64,000 nucleotides of DNA from Acidobacteriota bacterium (GTDB lineage: Bacteria > Acidobacteriota > Blastocatellia > Pyrinomonadales > Pyrinomonadaceae), in the NCBI GenBank assembly GCA_016713675.1, contig JADJOS010000001.1, positions 620,001 through 684,000 of the forward strand, given 5' to 3'. Within the stretch, counting starts at the first letter, position 1. Each line of letters starts with the position of its first letter. A model generated the notes under the pieces. It had not been told where the DNA came from. It searched no databases and saw only the letters and a program-made list of their open reading frames with translations. A program made the position numbers and the translations under genes. Positions 46,246 to 54,560 of this stretch are shown here, in pieces.

Positions 46246-46644
46246 TATCAAACGATACGCGAGTGCCGGCACGATCTGCATAAGGACCAATCCAAATGCC
46301 ATCAATCCGCCTTTCGATGGATCGAAATCCGTGATCAACTGATCCCATTCACGCCCGGCGATCAGCGAACCTGCCAACACTTCGAACAGAAATGTCAAAA
46401 TCGCCCATATAAAGCCGACACCCAACAATTGCGTAACAGTGACCGCCCCGATCCATCGGACAAAATACAATGCCACGAGAGCAATCAGAACGATCGCGAT
46501 GCAAAAAGAAACACGCCTCCCAATTTGGGCTCCGACTCTGGGCGCTATGAATAATTCCCGCACCACTCCGTTTACCGTTTCTGTCGCGATGATCAATAGC
46601 CAAACGGCGATCGAACGAGTAATAAGTTTTGCCTTTGCAGCCAT
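46219..46644 (-). CDS. four-helix membrane protein, unknown function
   Basis: The 141 residues predict four membrane helices (IAVWLLIIATETVNGVVREL; FCIAIVLIALVALYFVRW; LLGVGFIWAILTFLFEVL; LMAFGLVLMQIVPALAYRLI) with a conserved-looking GREWDQLITDFDPSKGG loop before the last. I recognise this general plan from small uncharacterised membrane proteins but not a function. The gene follows a USP gene on the other side of 24 bp and may share its transcript. Confidence 0.7.
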   Translation of the reverse strand: MAAKAKLITRSIAVWLLIIATETVNGVVRELFIAPRVGAQIGRRVSFCIAIVLIALVALYFVRWIGAVTVTQLLGVGFIWAILTFLFEVLAGSLIAGREWDQLITDFDPSKGGLMAFGLVLMQIVPALAYRLILILRPEIG

Positions 46645-46668
46645 TTTGCCGAAAAAGTGACCCGATCT

Positions 46669-47115
46669 CTATTGTCGTACAACAAGAACGGAGCATGGTG
46701 CATGATGAACGACGCCGTTCGAGACCGAACCCAAGAGACGACCCCAAAAACCGCGTCCGTGCGAACCGACGACGATCAGATCGGCGTTCCACTCTTTAGC
46801 TTTATTGAGTATTTCCTGGTCAGGCGATCCTCTTAACACCTCTGTCGATATCACTAGACCAGAGCCTTGAAACTTGTCTTGAATCGCCTTTTTTGCGTCT
46901 TCGACGAATACGCCGGCCTGATCGCGGACGGCGGCTTCCACTTGCTGGTAATATTCGGCCGACACCGCGAATGGCTCGGCAGTGATCGGATAAGTGTCCT
47001 CATAAGCCGAAACGATCAAGATCTCAGCATTCAACGGATTTATCACCAAACGGCAGGCTTGCTCAACCGCAGCTTTGCTGTAATCCGAACCGTCGGTTGC
47101 AATAAGTATTCTCAT
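46669..47115 (-). CDS. universal stress protein (UspA family)
   Basis: GGAGGAG precedes the start. One UspA domain of 148 residues begins MRILIATDGSDYSKAAVEQA and ends with the complete ATP-binding loop GSHGRGFWGRLLGSVSNGVV (G-x2-G-x9-GS), so unlike the tandem protein at 20402 it should bind ATP. It probably supports survival under stress or low oxygen. It is divergent from the FMN-protein gene at 47355. Confidence 0.93.
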   Translation of the reverse strand: MRILIATDGSDYSKAAVEQACRLVINPLNAEILIVSAYEDTYPITAEPFAVSAEYYQQVEAAVRDQAGVFVEDAKKAIQDKFQGSGLVISTEVLRGSPDQEILNKAKEWNADLIVVGSHGRGFWGRLLGSVSNGVVHHAPCSVLVVRQ

Positions 47116-47354
47116 TTCAGTCTCCTCCTTTGGGTCCTAGCCCCTTAACTACACTTATTTAGCGCAATCTTCGTACCATCAACGTTAACGGACTCTTCGA
47201 GTGAAAAACGTCGGGTTTTATTGCTTCCTTTTATCGAAAATACAACTCCGCCGCTCAGATGACGTGGATTTCTCCGCATCATGCCGAATAAATTCTCACA
47301 GGTACACGCATCGCGTATAATGGTCGTGAGTAATATCAAAAGGAGTACGGGAAT

Positions 47355-47846
47355 ATGATCGAAGTCGTTGATTTATCTGAAAAACAGATCTTGGAATTAC
47401 TAGGCCGGTTAAACTACGGTCATTTGGCATGTTGCCGCGACTTGATCCCATATGTCGTCCCGGTTAACTTTGCTTATCTTAATGGCCGCATCTATCTATA
47501 CACGACAGAGGGTAAAAAGGTTGATTTCATAGCAAAGAATCCGAATGTTTGTTTACAGGCAGAAGAAGTCGAATCAAATCGCAATTGGAAAAGTGTTATC
47601 GTCGATGGAGTAGCAGAAGAACTTGACGCCGGGCCGGAACGCGATCTTGCTCTTGATCTGATCTCGAAGATCAATCCGACTCTGACGCCTGCCGTCAGCA
47701 TCAGATGGATGGACGATTGGGTCCGAGAAAACATCGAGGTGATCTATCAAATAGTGCAGACCGCAACCAGTGGCAGGAGGGCGTTGGATCGAACCGGCGA
47801 TACACCTTTCGTACCGCAAAGCGGAGAACAATTAGACGTTATCTGA
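47355..47846 (+). CDS. pyridoxamine 5'-phosphate oxidase-like FMN-binding split-barrel protein
   Basis: AAGGAG lies upstream of the ATG. The 163 residues show the NimA/PPOX-like pattern: LGRLNYGHLACCRDLIPYVV, PVNFAYLNGRIYLYTTEGKK, then NPNVCLQAEEV and SVIVDGVAEEL, i.e. a flavin split barrel. Family members reduce nitro-compounds, bind F420 or haem, or protect against stress. No substrate can be assigned. It lies among stress genes. Confidence 0.85.
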   Translation: MIEVVDLSEKQILELLGRLNYGHLACCRDLIPYVVPVNFAYLNGRIYLYTTEGKKVDFIAKNPNVCLQAEEVESNRNWKSVIVDGVAEELDAGPERDLALDLISKINPTLTPAVSIRWMDDWVRENIEVIYQIVQTATSGRRALDRTGDTPFVPQSGEQLDVI

Positions 47847-48035
47847 CAAAATATCACGCGTATGTTGACCCGAGCAGCAATGCACCGGCTCGAGCTGTTT
47901 GGATCATAGTACCGCTACCATTTCGGTACGTGTGTACACTGCCAAAACGGGCATCGGCCCGATAAGGGTTATCAGGGTCTTAGTGCCTGAAACGTCTTCG
48001 ATATCGAGCGTTCCCGCCGGGCCTTTTGCCACCGG

Positions 48036-48290
48036 CTAAAATGCAACTTTGACGGGTTCTTTTATGTTGTGCGTCTGATGGTTTTCAGTTCCGCTCCCGA
48101 TGAGTAACTCGACTACTGTCTTCCCGCCTTTCTCATCCAAAGTCACGCCGTTGAACGGCAATCCCTCGGACAAGATCTGGACGCCCTCGCGGTCATTCAT
48201 AACCAGAACTCTTGATTCCCAGTCAGCTGCATCGCGACTCAACTTGTCTAAAAATGCCTTCCACTCAAATTTCTGTATTTCGCTTGTCAT
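48036..48290 (-). CDS. DUF5335-family protein, short form
   Basis: Start at 48290 because GGGAGG lies six bases upstream; a longer frame to 48329 is less likely. The 84 residues follow the same plan as the protein at 25213: FEWKAFLDKLSRDAADWESR, SEGLPFNGVTLDE, TVVELLIGSG. It lacks the closing strand of the longer paralogue. Function unknown; both copies sit beside stress genes and CRP/FNR-like sites. Confidence 0.7.
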   Translation of the reverse strand: MTSEIQKFEWKAFLDKLSRDAADWESRVLVMNDREGVQILSEGLPFNGVTLDEKGGKTVVELLIGSGTENHQTHNIKEPVKVAF

Positions 48291-48425
48291 AACTGCCTCC
48301 CGAAATATCCGATCAATTTCTGACATCAACTGTCACACTGAAAGTGCGCAAAATTCGTACCAAACCGCCAGCTCGGCTAAACGGCTACGAACAATGTTTC
48401 CGTCCAGAGTTCTGCCCGTCTCTAA

Positions 48426-48471
48426 TGTGAAAAAACTCACGCAAATTTTGGACTACGTGAAATTTTTCACG
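48426..48471. promoter_or_regulatory. tandem CRP/FNR-like sites upstream of the Hsp20 genes
   Basis: TGTGA-N6-TCACG at 48426-48441 and CGTGA-N6-TCACG at 48456-48471, centres 30 bp apart (about three helical turns); the second is a nearly perfect palindrome CGTGAAATTTTTCACG. They lie 120-165 bp before the membrane protein gene at 48591 and about 140 bp from the divergent DUF5335 gene. Confidence 0.6.
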
Positions 48472-48590
48472 GCCAGCAATTTCGTCAACACCAATAAATA
48501 CCGACATTCCGAATGGAACGCGAATTGCGACATTTAATGCGAGCGATCTTGAAACGTTCAAATATCAAATCAAATCTGCGAGGTTTTTAT

Positions 48591-48851
48591 ATGTCACCTA
48601 AATTCTACGGCTTCTTGTGGGCGACCTATTTTTTGGCGGCAGCGGTTGTTTTGCTGGCAGGTCTAATGACGATGTTCACGACCGTCGTATTCGGCTTTGT
48701 CGCTTTTGGTTTTGTGTTTATGGGAATGATGTGTGTGCTCCCCGGAGCCGTTTCACATCCGCATGACGTCAAGCAGCGATCTTCAGCCAAACCATTGGCG
48801 GAAGTGTCGGCGAAAGCATCTTCTGCTGTTACTTCGTATAGATCAGCATAG
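48591..48851 (+). CDS. small two-helix membrane protein
   Basis: Start at 48591 (MSPKFYGFLWATYFLAA) with GAGG seven to ten bases upstream. The 86 residues have two strong hydrophobic helices (GFLWATYFLAAAVVLLAGLM; FGFVAFGFVFMGMMCVLPGA) and a Ser/Ala-rich tail. No family is recognised. It lies 45 bp before the Hsp20 gene and behind the tandem CRP/FNR-like sites, so it is probably part of the same stress transcript. Confidence 0.65.
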   Translation: MSPKFYGFLWATYFLAAAVVLLAGLMTMFTTVVFGFVAFGFVFMGMMCVLPGAVSHPHDVKQRSSAKPLAEVSAKASSAVTSYRSA

Positions 48852-48896
48852 TCAGGAAGAGCGGAATTTTGGTTTTCGAAACTCAGGAGTAAGTAT

Positions 48897-49427
48897 ATGA
48901 GTAATGAAGAAACACAATTAACAAAAGCTGAACCGCAAAACGCCCCTGCACCGGTGATCGTTGATGCGGAAAAGATGTTCGAGAGGTTCGCCGAGATCAC
49001 AAAGGAAACTGCGGCCAAGGCCTATGAGTTCTTTATAGAAAGAGGAGCTCAGTTGGGCACGCACTTGGAAGACTGGCTGCGTGCCGAATCGGAAATGCTC
49101 AGGGCGGCTCCGGCTAAGATCACGGAAAACAAGGATCTGGTCAACGTGGCGATCGCGGTCCCGGGATTTAAGGCCAACGAGATCGAGGTCAGCATAAAGG
49201 ACAAGATGCTGATTGTCACCGGCCAAACGTCCGAAGAGATGAAGAACGAAGACGAGGACACGTTCTACAGCGAATGGAGAAGCGATCGCTTCTTCCGAAA
49301 GCTGGCATTGCCGAGCGAGGTAGAAACGGCGGACATTGACGCGAAACTAAAAGACGGCGTGCTTACATTAGCTCTCAAGAAGCGGGCCGAAACCGAGGTT
49401 GCAAAGGTAAAAGTTCAGGCGGCGTAA
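48897..49427 (+). CDS. Hsp20/alpha-crystallin-family small heat-shock protein
   Basis: The 176-residue protein has an N-terminal helical region (about 1-75) and an alpha-crystallin domain at about 80-170: NVAIAVPGFKANEIEVSIKD, KMLIVTGQTSEE, FFRKLALPSEVETADIDAKL and the conserved DGVLTLALKKR. It is a chaperone that holds unfolded proteins. AGGAG precedes the ATG. Confidence 0.93.
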   Translation: MSNEETQLTKAEPQNAPAPVIVDAEKMFERFAEITKETAAKAYEFFIERGAQLGTHLEDWLRAESEMLRAAPAKITENKDLVNVAIAVPGFKANEIEVSIKDKMLIVTGQTSEEMKNEDEDTFYSEWRSDRFFRKLALPSEVETADIDAKLKDGVLTLALKKRAETEVAKVKVQAA

Positions 49428-49439
49428 TTGCCGTTTGAA

Positions 49440-49490
49440 GGGCAGCAGGTTCACCGGACGCGCCGTGCCGGCACCTGCTGCCCATTTTGT
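49440..49490 (+). terminator. rho-independent terminator after Hsp20
   Basis: Eleven-base-pair stem GGGCAGCAGGT / ACCTGCTGCCC with a GC-rich loop, followed by ATTTTGTCTTT. Confidence 0.8.
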
Positions 49491-49527
49491 CTTTACTTTT
49501 TGACAATTCTGGCCGAACATCCCTGAT

Positions 49528-50880
49528 ATGAAACGTTGGGCTGTAACCATCATTGCGGTTTTTTTGTTGTCCGCGTTTCCACTGCTGTTTATCGAATCTC
49601 CGGTCTTTGCCCGCGTCACGGCGGTCGCAGCAGTCTGCCTATATCTTTGGATCTCCGAGACAACACCACCTTTCGTCCCGACCCTGGTCCTTTGGGCACT
49701 TATCCCATTGGTTCTGGGCCATTTCGATCCCAAATATTCGTTAGCACATGTACTTTCGTGGGCGGTCGACCCTGTGATGGCTCTGTTCTTTGGCGGATTT
49801 ACGTTGGGAATCGCGACCCAGGCATTTGGCCTAGACAAGCGAATGGCTCGTTTCGCTTTTCGTCGTGCCGGACGTTCGTTCCCCTTGTTCCTTTTGCTGA
49901 TCATTGTTTTTACGGCGTTTCTATCGATGTGGCTCTCAAATATTGGAGCAGCCGCCTTGATATTGGCGTGCCTGAGACCGGTATTGAAAGAGTTTGGGGA
50001 TGACCACCTTATGCGGCGGACTCTGCTGATCGGCGTTGCCCTTGGGGCGGATCTTGGCGGGATCGCAACTCCGATCGGGACTGGCCCCAACGCTATCGCG
50101 ATAGCCTTTTTGGCTCCGGTCAGCCATGTTTCTTTTATCAACTGGATGGCGTTTGCCCTTCCGCTTACGGTCGGAATGCTGTTTCTTGGATTCGGAATGT
50201 TGTGTTGGCGGACAAGGTCGATCTCGGCGTCCTGGACAAAACGAGACGACAATCTTAAAAAAGCTCTTTCCGAAGCTGGCGAAGGAAAAGATCCGGCGGG
50301 ACAGGCTGTGTTCCTTGGTGTGTTGGTGATCACAGCTTTGCTCTGGCTTACTGAGCCGCTGCATGGCATACCTTCGTCGGTCGTTGCGATAGGTTCGGCA
50401 GCGTTTATCTTCCTAACCGGAATGTTAAGCAAAAAGGATCTGACGAAGCTTGATTGGTCAACACTTATCCTTATCGCCGGCGGCATTACTCTAGGGAGAC
50501 TGTTCGAGCAATCAGGCCTTATCAAAGCTATTGCCGCAAATGTCCCGTTCGGCGAGTTGGACCCGAGGATCAGCCTGTTTGTCCTTTGTCTCGTTAGTGC
50601 ATTGCTGGCTTCATTGATGAGCAACACCGCGACCGCCGTTCTGCTGATCCCGCTTGCATCAGCGCTGATCCCGTATCCTTCGACGGCAATACTGATCGCG
50701 GTTTCCGCGTCGTTCGGTATTCCGTTCGTTATTTCGACGCCTCAAAATGCAATGGCGTTCGGCGAAGGCGGCGTCAGATTTGGCGATATGTTTTGGCCGG
50801 GAATAGTGCTAATGATAGTCGGCTGTTTGGTGGTCAGCCTCACAGGCCGAGCGGTGTTGAATTTTGCCGGCATTCCGTAA
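49528..50880 (+). CDS. SLC13/DASS-family anion:sodium symporter
   Basis: The 450 residues predict 11-12 membrane helices. Family hallmarks include WISETTPPFVPTLVLW near the start, SNIGAAALILACLRPV, the ATPIGTGPNAIAIAFL hairpin and the matching STPQNAMAFGEGGVRF hairpin, which line the substrate and sodium sites with SNT-like motifs (SLMSNTATAVLLIPLA). Members import di- and tricarboxylates or sulphate. It is convergent with the uronate genes. A sugar acid or dicarboxylate is a guess from context only. Confidence 0.88.
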   Translation: MKRWAVTIIAVFLLSAFPLLFIESPVFARVTAVAAVCLYLWISETTPPFVPTLVLWALIPLVLGHFDPKYSLAHVLSWAVDPVMALFFGGFTLGIATQAFGLDKRMARFAFRRAGRSFPLFLLLIIVFTAFLSMWLSNIGAAALILACLRPVLKEFGDDHLMRRTLLIGVALGADLGGIATPIGTGPNAIAIAFLAPVSHVSFINWMAFALPLTVGMLFLGFGMLCWRTRSISASWTKRDDNLKKALSEAGEGKDPAGQAVFLGVLVITALLWLTEPLHGIPSSVVAIGSAAFIFLTGMLSKKDLTKLDWSTLILIAGGITLGRLFEQSGLIKAIAANVPFGELDPRISLFVLCLVSALLASLMSNTATAVLLIPLASALIPYPSTAILIAVSASFGIPFVISTPQNAMAFGEGGVRFGDMFWPGIVLMIVGCLVVSLTGRAVLNFAGIP

Positions 50881-50887
50881 TTCGGGC

Positions 50888-50908
50888 GCGCCGATACACG
50901 ATCGGCGC
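50888..50908. terminator. hairpin between convergent genes
   Basis: Stem GCGCCGAT / ATCGGCGC with a 5-nt loop, no T tail; a possible bidirectional terminator between the transporter and isomerase genes. Confidence 0.4.
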
Positions 50909-50958
50909 CTAGACACCCGATCGGAGAGCGGCTGATATTGAATGATAAGAATGCGAAC

Positions 50959-51792
50959 TTATTTTTGCGAAGCTTCAAGACCGGATCCGCCCGAGGCATA
51001 TTCCGGCTGTACGTTTACGACGCCGAACTGACGATCGTCACCTTCACGGTTGGCAGCCATCATCCATAAAAAGTTTATCGACCCGCCCGGAGCGGCAACG
51101 TTAGGATGATAGCCCTGCGGCATAATTACAACATCGCCCTCGTGGACGACCTGAACTATCTCTGGTTCCTGGAGCGTAGTATAGACCATCTGAATGCCCC
51201 ACTGCGGAGCGGGCATGTCGATGTAAAGGTAGGCTTCTTCGAGCATATTCTGATGCTCGTGCGGCGGGAAGGATGTCCAATTTCCGTCCGACGAAAAAGT
51301 CACGCCTGCCATGATGCGGCCGGCGTCGACGTTTTTGCCGATAAGGACATTGAGGTCGCGTTCGGTCGGCGGTTTGCCGGCGACAAAATGAAGTGCCGGA
51401 TCCCGGCGAATATCGTTGAACGCGACAAACTGCAGTGGATATTGATTCTCTACCGGCGAAGAAAGTTCAGCCAGATCAAAATCGCCGTCGCTGGCGGCAA
51501 TGATCTTCGAATCACGCGGTATGTAGAGTGCGTCGTATCGGCTCATTGCGAACGTCTGGCCGCCAGTCGTCACATGGCCCGAGCCATTAAGGCATATGAG
51601 ACCGGTCTCGTGCGTCGCATTTTCAAACGCGATCGGCGCATCACCCGCTTCTAACCGGATGCGTCCATAGAATAGGTTGCGCGATGCGGTTGTTCCGGGT
51701 TCGACAGAGCGAGTTCGCCCCTTATGCATGTGCGTCGCCTTGACGATACATGTTGCCGGATCGATGTTCTCCAATTTGATCTGTGTTTGCAT
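50959..51792 (-). CDS. KduI/IolB-family uronate isomerase (bicupin)
   Basis: The 277 residues form two cupin halves. The zinc site is in NWTSFPPHEHQNMLEEAYLY near residues 166-185 (HxH then E), with the last His in MPQGYHPNVAAPGG. These details (GNWTSFPPHEH, VYTTLQ, GYHP) are closer to IolB, 5-deoxyglucuronate isomerase, than to classic KduI, yet the context is pectin/uronate degradation, where KduI opens 5-dehydro-4-deoxyglucuronate. I therefore name only the family. Last gene of the operon with altronate dehydratase and the NagB-like gene. Confidence 0.82.
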   Translation of the reverse strand: MQTQIKLENIDPATCIVKATHMHKGRTRSVEPGTTASRNLFYGRIRLEAGDAPIAFENATHETGLICLNGSGHVTTGGQTFAMSRYDALYIPRDSKIIAASDGDFDLAELSSPVENQYPLQFVAFNDIRRDPALHFVAGKPPTERDLNVLIGKNVDAGRIMAGVTFSSDGNWTSFPPHEHQNMLEEAYLYIDMPAPQWGIQMVYTTLQEPEIVQVVHEGDVVIMPQGYHPNVAAPGGSINFLWMMAANREGDDRQFGVVNVQPEYASGGSGLEASQK

Positions 51793-51817
51793 ACGATTGA
51801 TCCTACAAGTCTGAATA

Positions 51818-53392
51818 TCAAAGTGAAACGGTCTGTTCAGCCCAAAATTGAAATTCTCTATGCTTCAAGATCTCGGCTTTCGCCTGTATCTCGCCGCTTG
51901 CGGTCTTACGCACATGCTCAAAAAGCCGCGTACCAACCTCGACAATACTCTCAGTCCCGGTGATCACATTGCCCGCCGAAATATCAATATCCTGGGCCAT
52001 TTTCTCAAAAACGCGGTTGTTCGACGCAAGCTTAATGACCGGAGCGATCGCATTCCCGATAGTTGTACCGTTTCCGGTCGTGAACACAACGACCGTCGCC
52101 CCTGCCGCCACAAGTCCGGGCGTTGATTCCTGATCATAACCAGGGCCCTGCATAAGATTGATGCCGCGAGACTTTGGTGTCTCAGCGTACTCGACGCAGT
52201 CCTCGATCCGTGTTGTTCCCGCCTTGACGATCGCTCCGAGCGATTTGATCGTAATATTCAATAGCCCGCCGGCTTTGTTTCCTGTGCTTGGGTTCTGCCC
52301 CAGAACGCCTCCAAACTTGGATGCGTATTCTTTGTACCAATCAACAAGTGCGTATATCTTACGGCCCGTCACCGAATCCTTGGCACGATTTGCAAGAATA
52401 TGTTCGGCACCGCAAAACTCCGGCACCTCCGTCAATAGTACCGTCCCGCCGCTTTTCACAAGCAGATCTGAGCAATACCCTAGCGACGGATTTGCTGAAA
52501 TACCCGAAAATCCGTCAGAACTTCCGCATTTCACACCGAGTACGAGTTCGCTTACCGGAAATTCCTCGCGTACGCATTTATCGACTTCGGGTAAAAGATC
52601 TTTGACATACTGCAGACCGAGTTCGATCGCCGCCTGAGTTCCGCCGACTTCTTGAATGCCGATCTTATAGACCGGTTTCATGATCGGATTCTCGCGTTTG
52701 GTCAAGTATTTTTCGACGAACGAAAGGTTCGTCTTTTCGCAGCCAAGGTCGATCAGTATGACACCGCCGACGTTAGGATGATCGGCATAATTCGCGAGTG
52801 TTCGCATCATCACGTCGAGAGTCGAACCGTCCTGACAACCGCAACCCTTGTTGTGCGGAATCGCTACCACTCCATCGACATTAGGGAATTTCTCGCGATC
52901 GTAGTGCATGAACTCGGCCATCATCGAGATCTGGGTCGCCTCGTGGCTCGCACACATCGACGTCGGCACTATCAAAACAAAATTACGCGTGCCAACGCGG
53001 CCGTCCGCCCGGCGAAATCCCATAAACGTTCCGATCTCGCTCGCGTCAAAATACTCAGGTGCTGCGGTGTGCAGATCGTCCGGCAGATTTCGCACAACCG
53101 GCACATCATCCGACATATTTTCGTGAGTGACCCATTCCCCTTTTTCAATTCCCAGCGAGGTCCCGATCGGCTGGCCGTATTGCCGGACAAATTCTCCAGC
53201 CGGGATCGCTGAAGTCGCAAAGCGGTGCCCCGGCGGAACGGCCGCCGCAACGGTGACATCGCCGCCATTTGGCATCGACAATTCCATTCCGGGCACAGTT
53301 TCATTTTTGACCACGGCAACATTGTCTTCCGGGTTTACAATGATCGCGTAATCGCTGATCGCAACCGCTTTTTCAGCGTAGGTGTCCAACAT
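51818..53392 (-). CDS. uxaA: altronate dehydratase (UxaA family)
   Basis: The 524-residue protein joins an N-terminal SAF domain (about 15-90) to a UxaA/GarD catalytic domain. Signatures are HNKGCGCQDG, GGVILIDLGCEKTNL, VKCGSSDGFSGISANP and TTGNGTTIGNAIAPVIKLAS. UxaA removes water from D-altronate to give 2-keto-3-deoxygluconate in galacturonate breakdown, using an iron-type cofactor. The related galactarate dehydratase GarD is an alternative, but hexuronate genes around it favour UxaA. It lies six bases after the NagB-like gene and 25 bp before the isomerase gene. Confidence 0.88.
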   Translation of the reverse strand: MLDTYAEKAVAISDYAIIVNPEDNVAVVKNETVPGMELSMPNGGDVTVAAAVPPGHRFATSAIPAGEFVRQYGQPIGTSLGIEKGEWVTHENMSDDVPVVRNLPDDLHTAAPEYFDASEIGTFMGFRRADGRVGTRNFVLIVPTSMCASHEATQISMMAEFMHYDREKFPNVDGVVAIPHNKGCGCQDGSTLDVMMRTLANYADHPNVGGVILIDLGCEKTNLSFVEKYLTKRENPIMKPVYKIGIQEVGGTQAAIELGLQYVKDLLPEVDKCVREEFPVSELVLGVKCGSSDGFSGISANPSLGYCSDLLVKSGGTVLLTEVPEFCGAEHILANRAKDSVTGRKIYALVDWYKEYASKFGGVLGQNPSTGNKAGGLLNITIKSLGAIVKAGTTRIEDCVEYAETPKSRGINLMQGPGYDQESTPGLVAAGATVVVFTTGNGTTIGNAIAPVIKLASNNRVFEKMAQDIDISAGNVITGTESIVEVGTRLFEHVRKTASGEIQAKAEILKHREFQFWAEQTVSL

Positions 53393-53398
53393 ATTTGC

Positions 53399-54325
53399 TT
53401 ATTCGAATAGATCAGGCAACACAAAGCTGCGAACATCGTTATGCAGCCGCACCAAAAGTCCCGGATTAACGTCAACCTGACGTTGTAATTCAGTTCGATT
53501 CCCAGATAATTCCGTTTCGATCATTCGCTTGAAACTGGCCCTCTTGGCCGGGGCAGTCGAGGCATCGACGATCGCCTGAACGATTCTCTTTGCTCCGAGG
53601 ATCGCCGCCGGCCCGAGCGTCAATATATACGCAGCGTTGCGGCACTCTGTCTCATCTTCCTCTGAAACTTCACTGCCGCCGACCTTGAATTTCGAAATAT
53701 GATGTTCCAGAATGCTCGAACTAATGGGGATAATTCCGGCAAAATCATCAAATGTCGCCCCGCAGCCCGGTTTGATATAGCAAAGGTGCGATGCTGCTTC
53801 AGCTTCCGGGCCAAGCCCGAGAAAGAACAGGTCAATGCCGCCTAGGCTCTCCAGCTTTTCGACGTAACTGACCAGGTCACCCTCGATATCATCGGTCTCG
53901 GTTATCATCGGCGTAAAGCTCTTGATCTTCGAAAAGAAAGCGGGTCCGAGCAGCCTTTCAAAATCGCGGACAAAGCTAAGTCCGTTGTTCATTCGCATCG
54001 GGGCCAACGCGTCCTGTGTGAAAACATGCAGCCGGCCGAGCAATTCGTCGATCTCATCGGTTTGGGCAAGTCCGGCGATCAAACGATACATCGCCTGGGC
54101 GCCTCTTCCTCCAAGCAGGATAATAGTGATGTCACCGCGATTTTCGGTGGCATAAGCGACGAGTTCGTCGTACATTGCCTGACCAACGGTGGTCTCAGAT
54201 TCGAGCACGTTATATTTGAAAGCTCCTTTGAACGAACCGAACTCTTGCTCGTTTTCTCTCAGGCCAAGCCAAATATTGTCTCCGGCAACTCGGCGGCCAA
54301 ATGTCTTTTTAGAGGATGTTTGCAT
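53399..54325 (-). CDS. NagB/6-phosphogluconolactonase-fold protein
   Basis: Start placed at 54325 (MQTSSKKTFGRRVAGDNIWL); a longer frame to 54430 would run through the operator. The 308 residues show the NagB/RpiA/SOL fold: IILLGGRGAQAMYRLIAGLA, LLGRLHVFTQDALAPMRMNN in place of the usual DE-rich loop, and IDLFFLGLGPEAEAASHLCY. Glucosamine-6-phosphate deaminases have similar blocks, but the active-site DE and His motifs are not clear. First gene of the uronate operon, so it may act on a uronate-derived sugar phosphate or lactone. Confidence 0.72.
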   Translation of the reverse strand: MQTSSKKTFGRRVAGDNIWLGLRENEQEFGSFKGAFKYNVLESETTVGQAMYDELVAYATENRGDITIILLGGRGAQAMYRLIAGLAQTDEIDELLGRLHVFTQDALAPMRMNNGLSFVRDFERLLGPAFFSKIKSFTPMITETDDIEGDLVSYVEKLESLGGIDLFFLGLGPEAEAASHLCYIKPGCGATFDDFAGIIPISSSILEHHISKFKVGGSEVSEEDETECRNAAYILTLGPAAILGAKRIVQAIVDASTAPAKRASFKRMIETELSGNRTELQRQVDVNPGLLVRLHNDVRSFVLPDLFE

Positions 54326-54348
54326 TTGTGACTCTTTATCGTAATATC

Positions 54349-54369
54349 TTAATTGGTTAAACCAATTAA
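54349..54369. promoter_or_regulatory. UxuR/ExuR-like operator
   Basis: TTAATTGGTT-A-AACCAATTAA is a 21-bp palindrome with 10-base arms; its core ATTGGT...ACCAAT is the known UxuR/ExuR half-site of FadR-type GntR repressors. It lies 24-44 bp upstream of the minus-strand uronate operon and about 190 bp before the divergent SDR gene. The FadR-type regulator at 59622 is the likely partner. Confidence 0.7.
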
Positions 54370-54560
54370 AATCAAGTATAATTTTCCGAAATATTGAAAC
54401 TCGAAAGATCGGAGATACTTTTGCTAACAATTTTGGGGAAATACGAGTATTTGCTGGAAACCGTTACTGAAACGATGCCAAAGCAGTTTCCGACTCTAAA
54501 GCATAAATGGTAATACCTTTGTGCAAAACCCTCGCTGACCAATATGAGGATCATCACATT

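Noticed and set aside
49368..50627. 419-codon minus-strand frame
   Set aside because: Antisense of the SLC13 transporter gene; composition is Arg/Ser/Pro-rich and lacks domain features.
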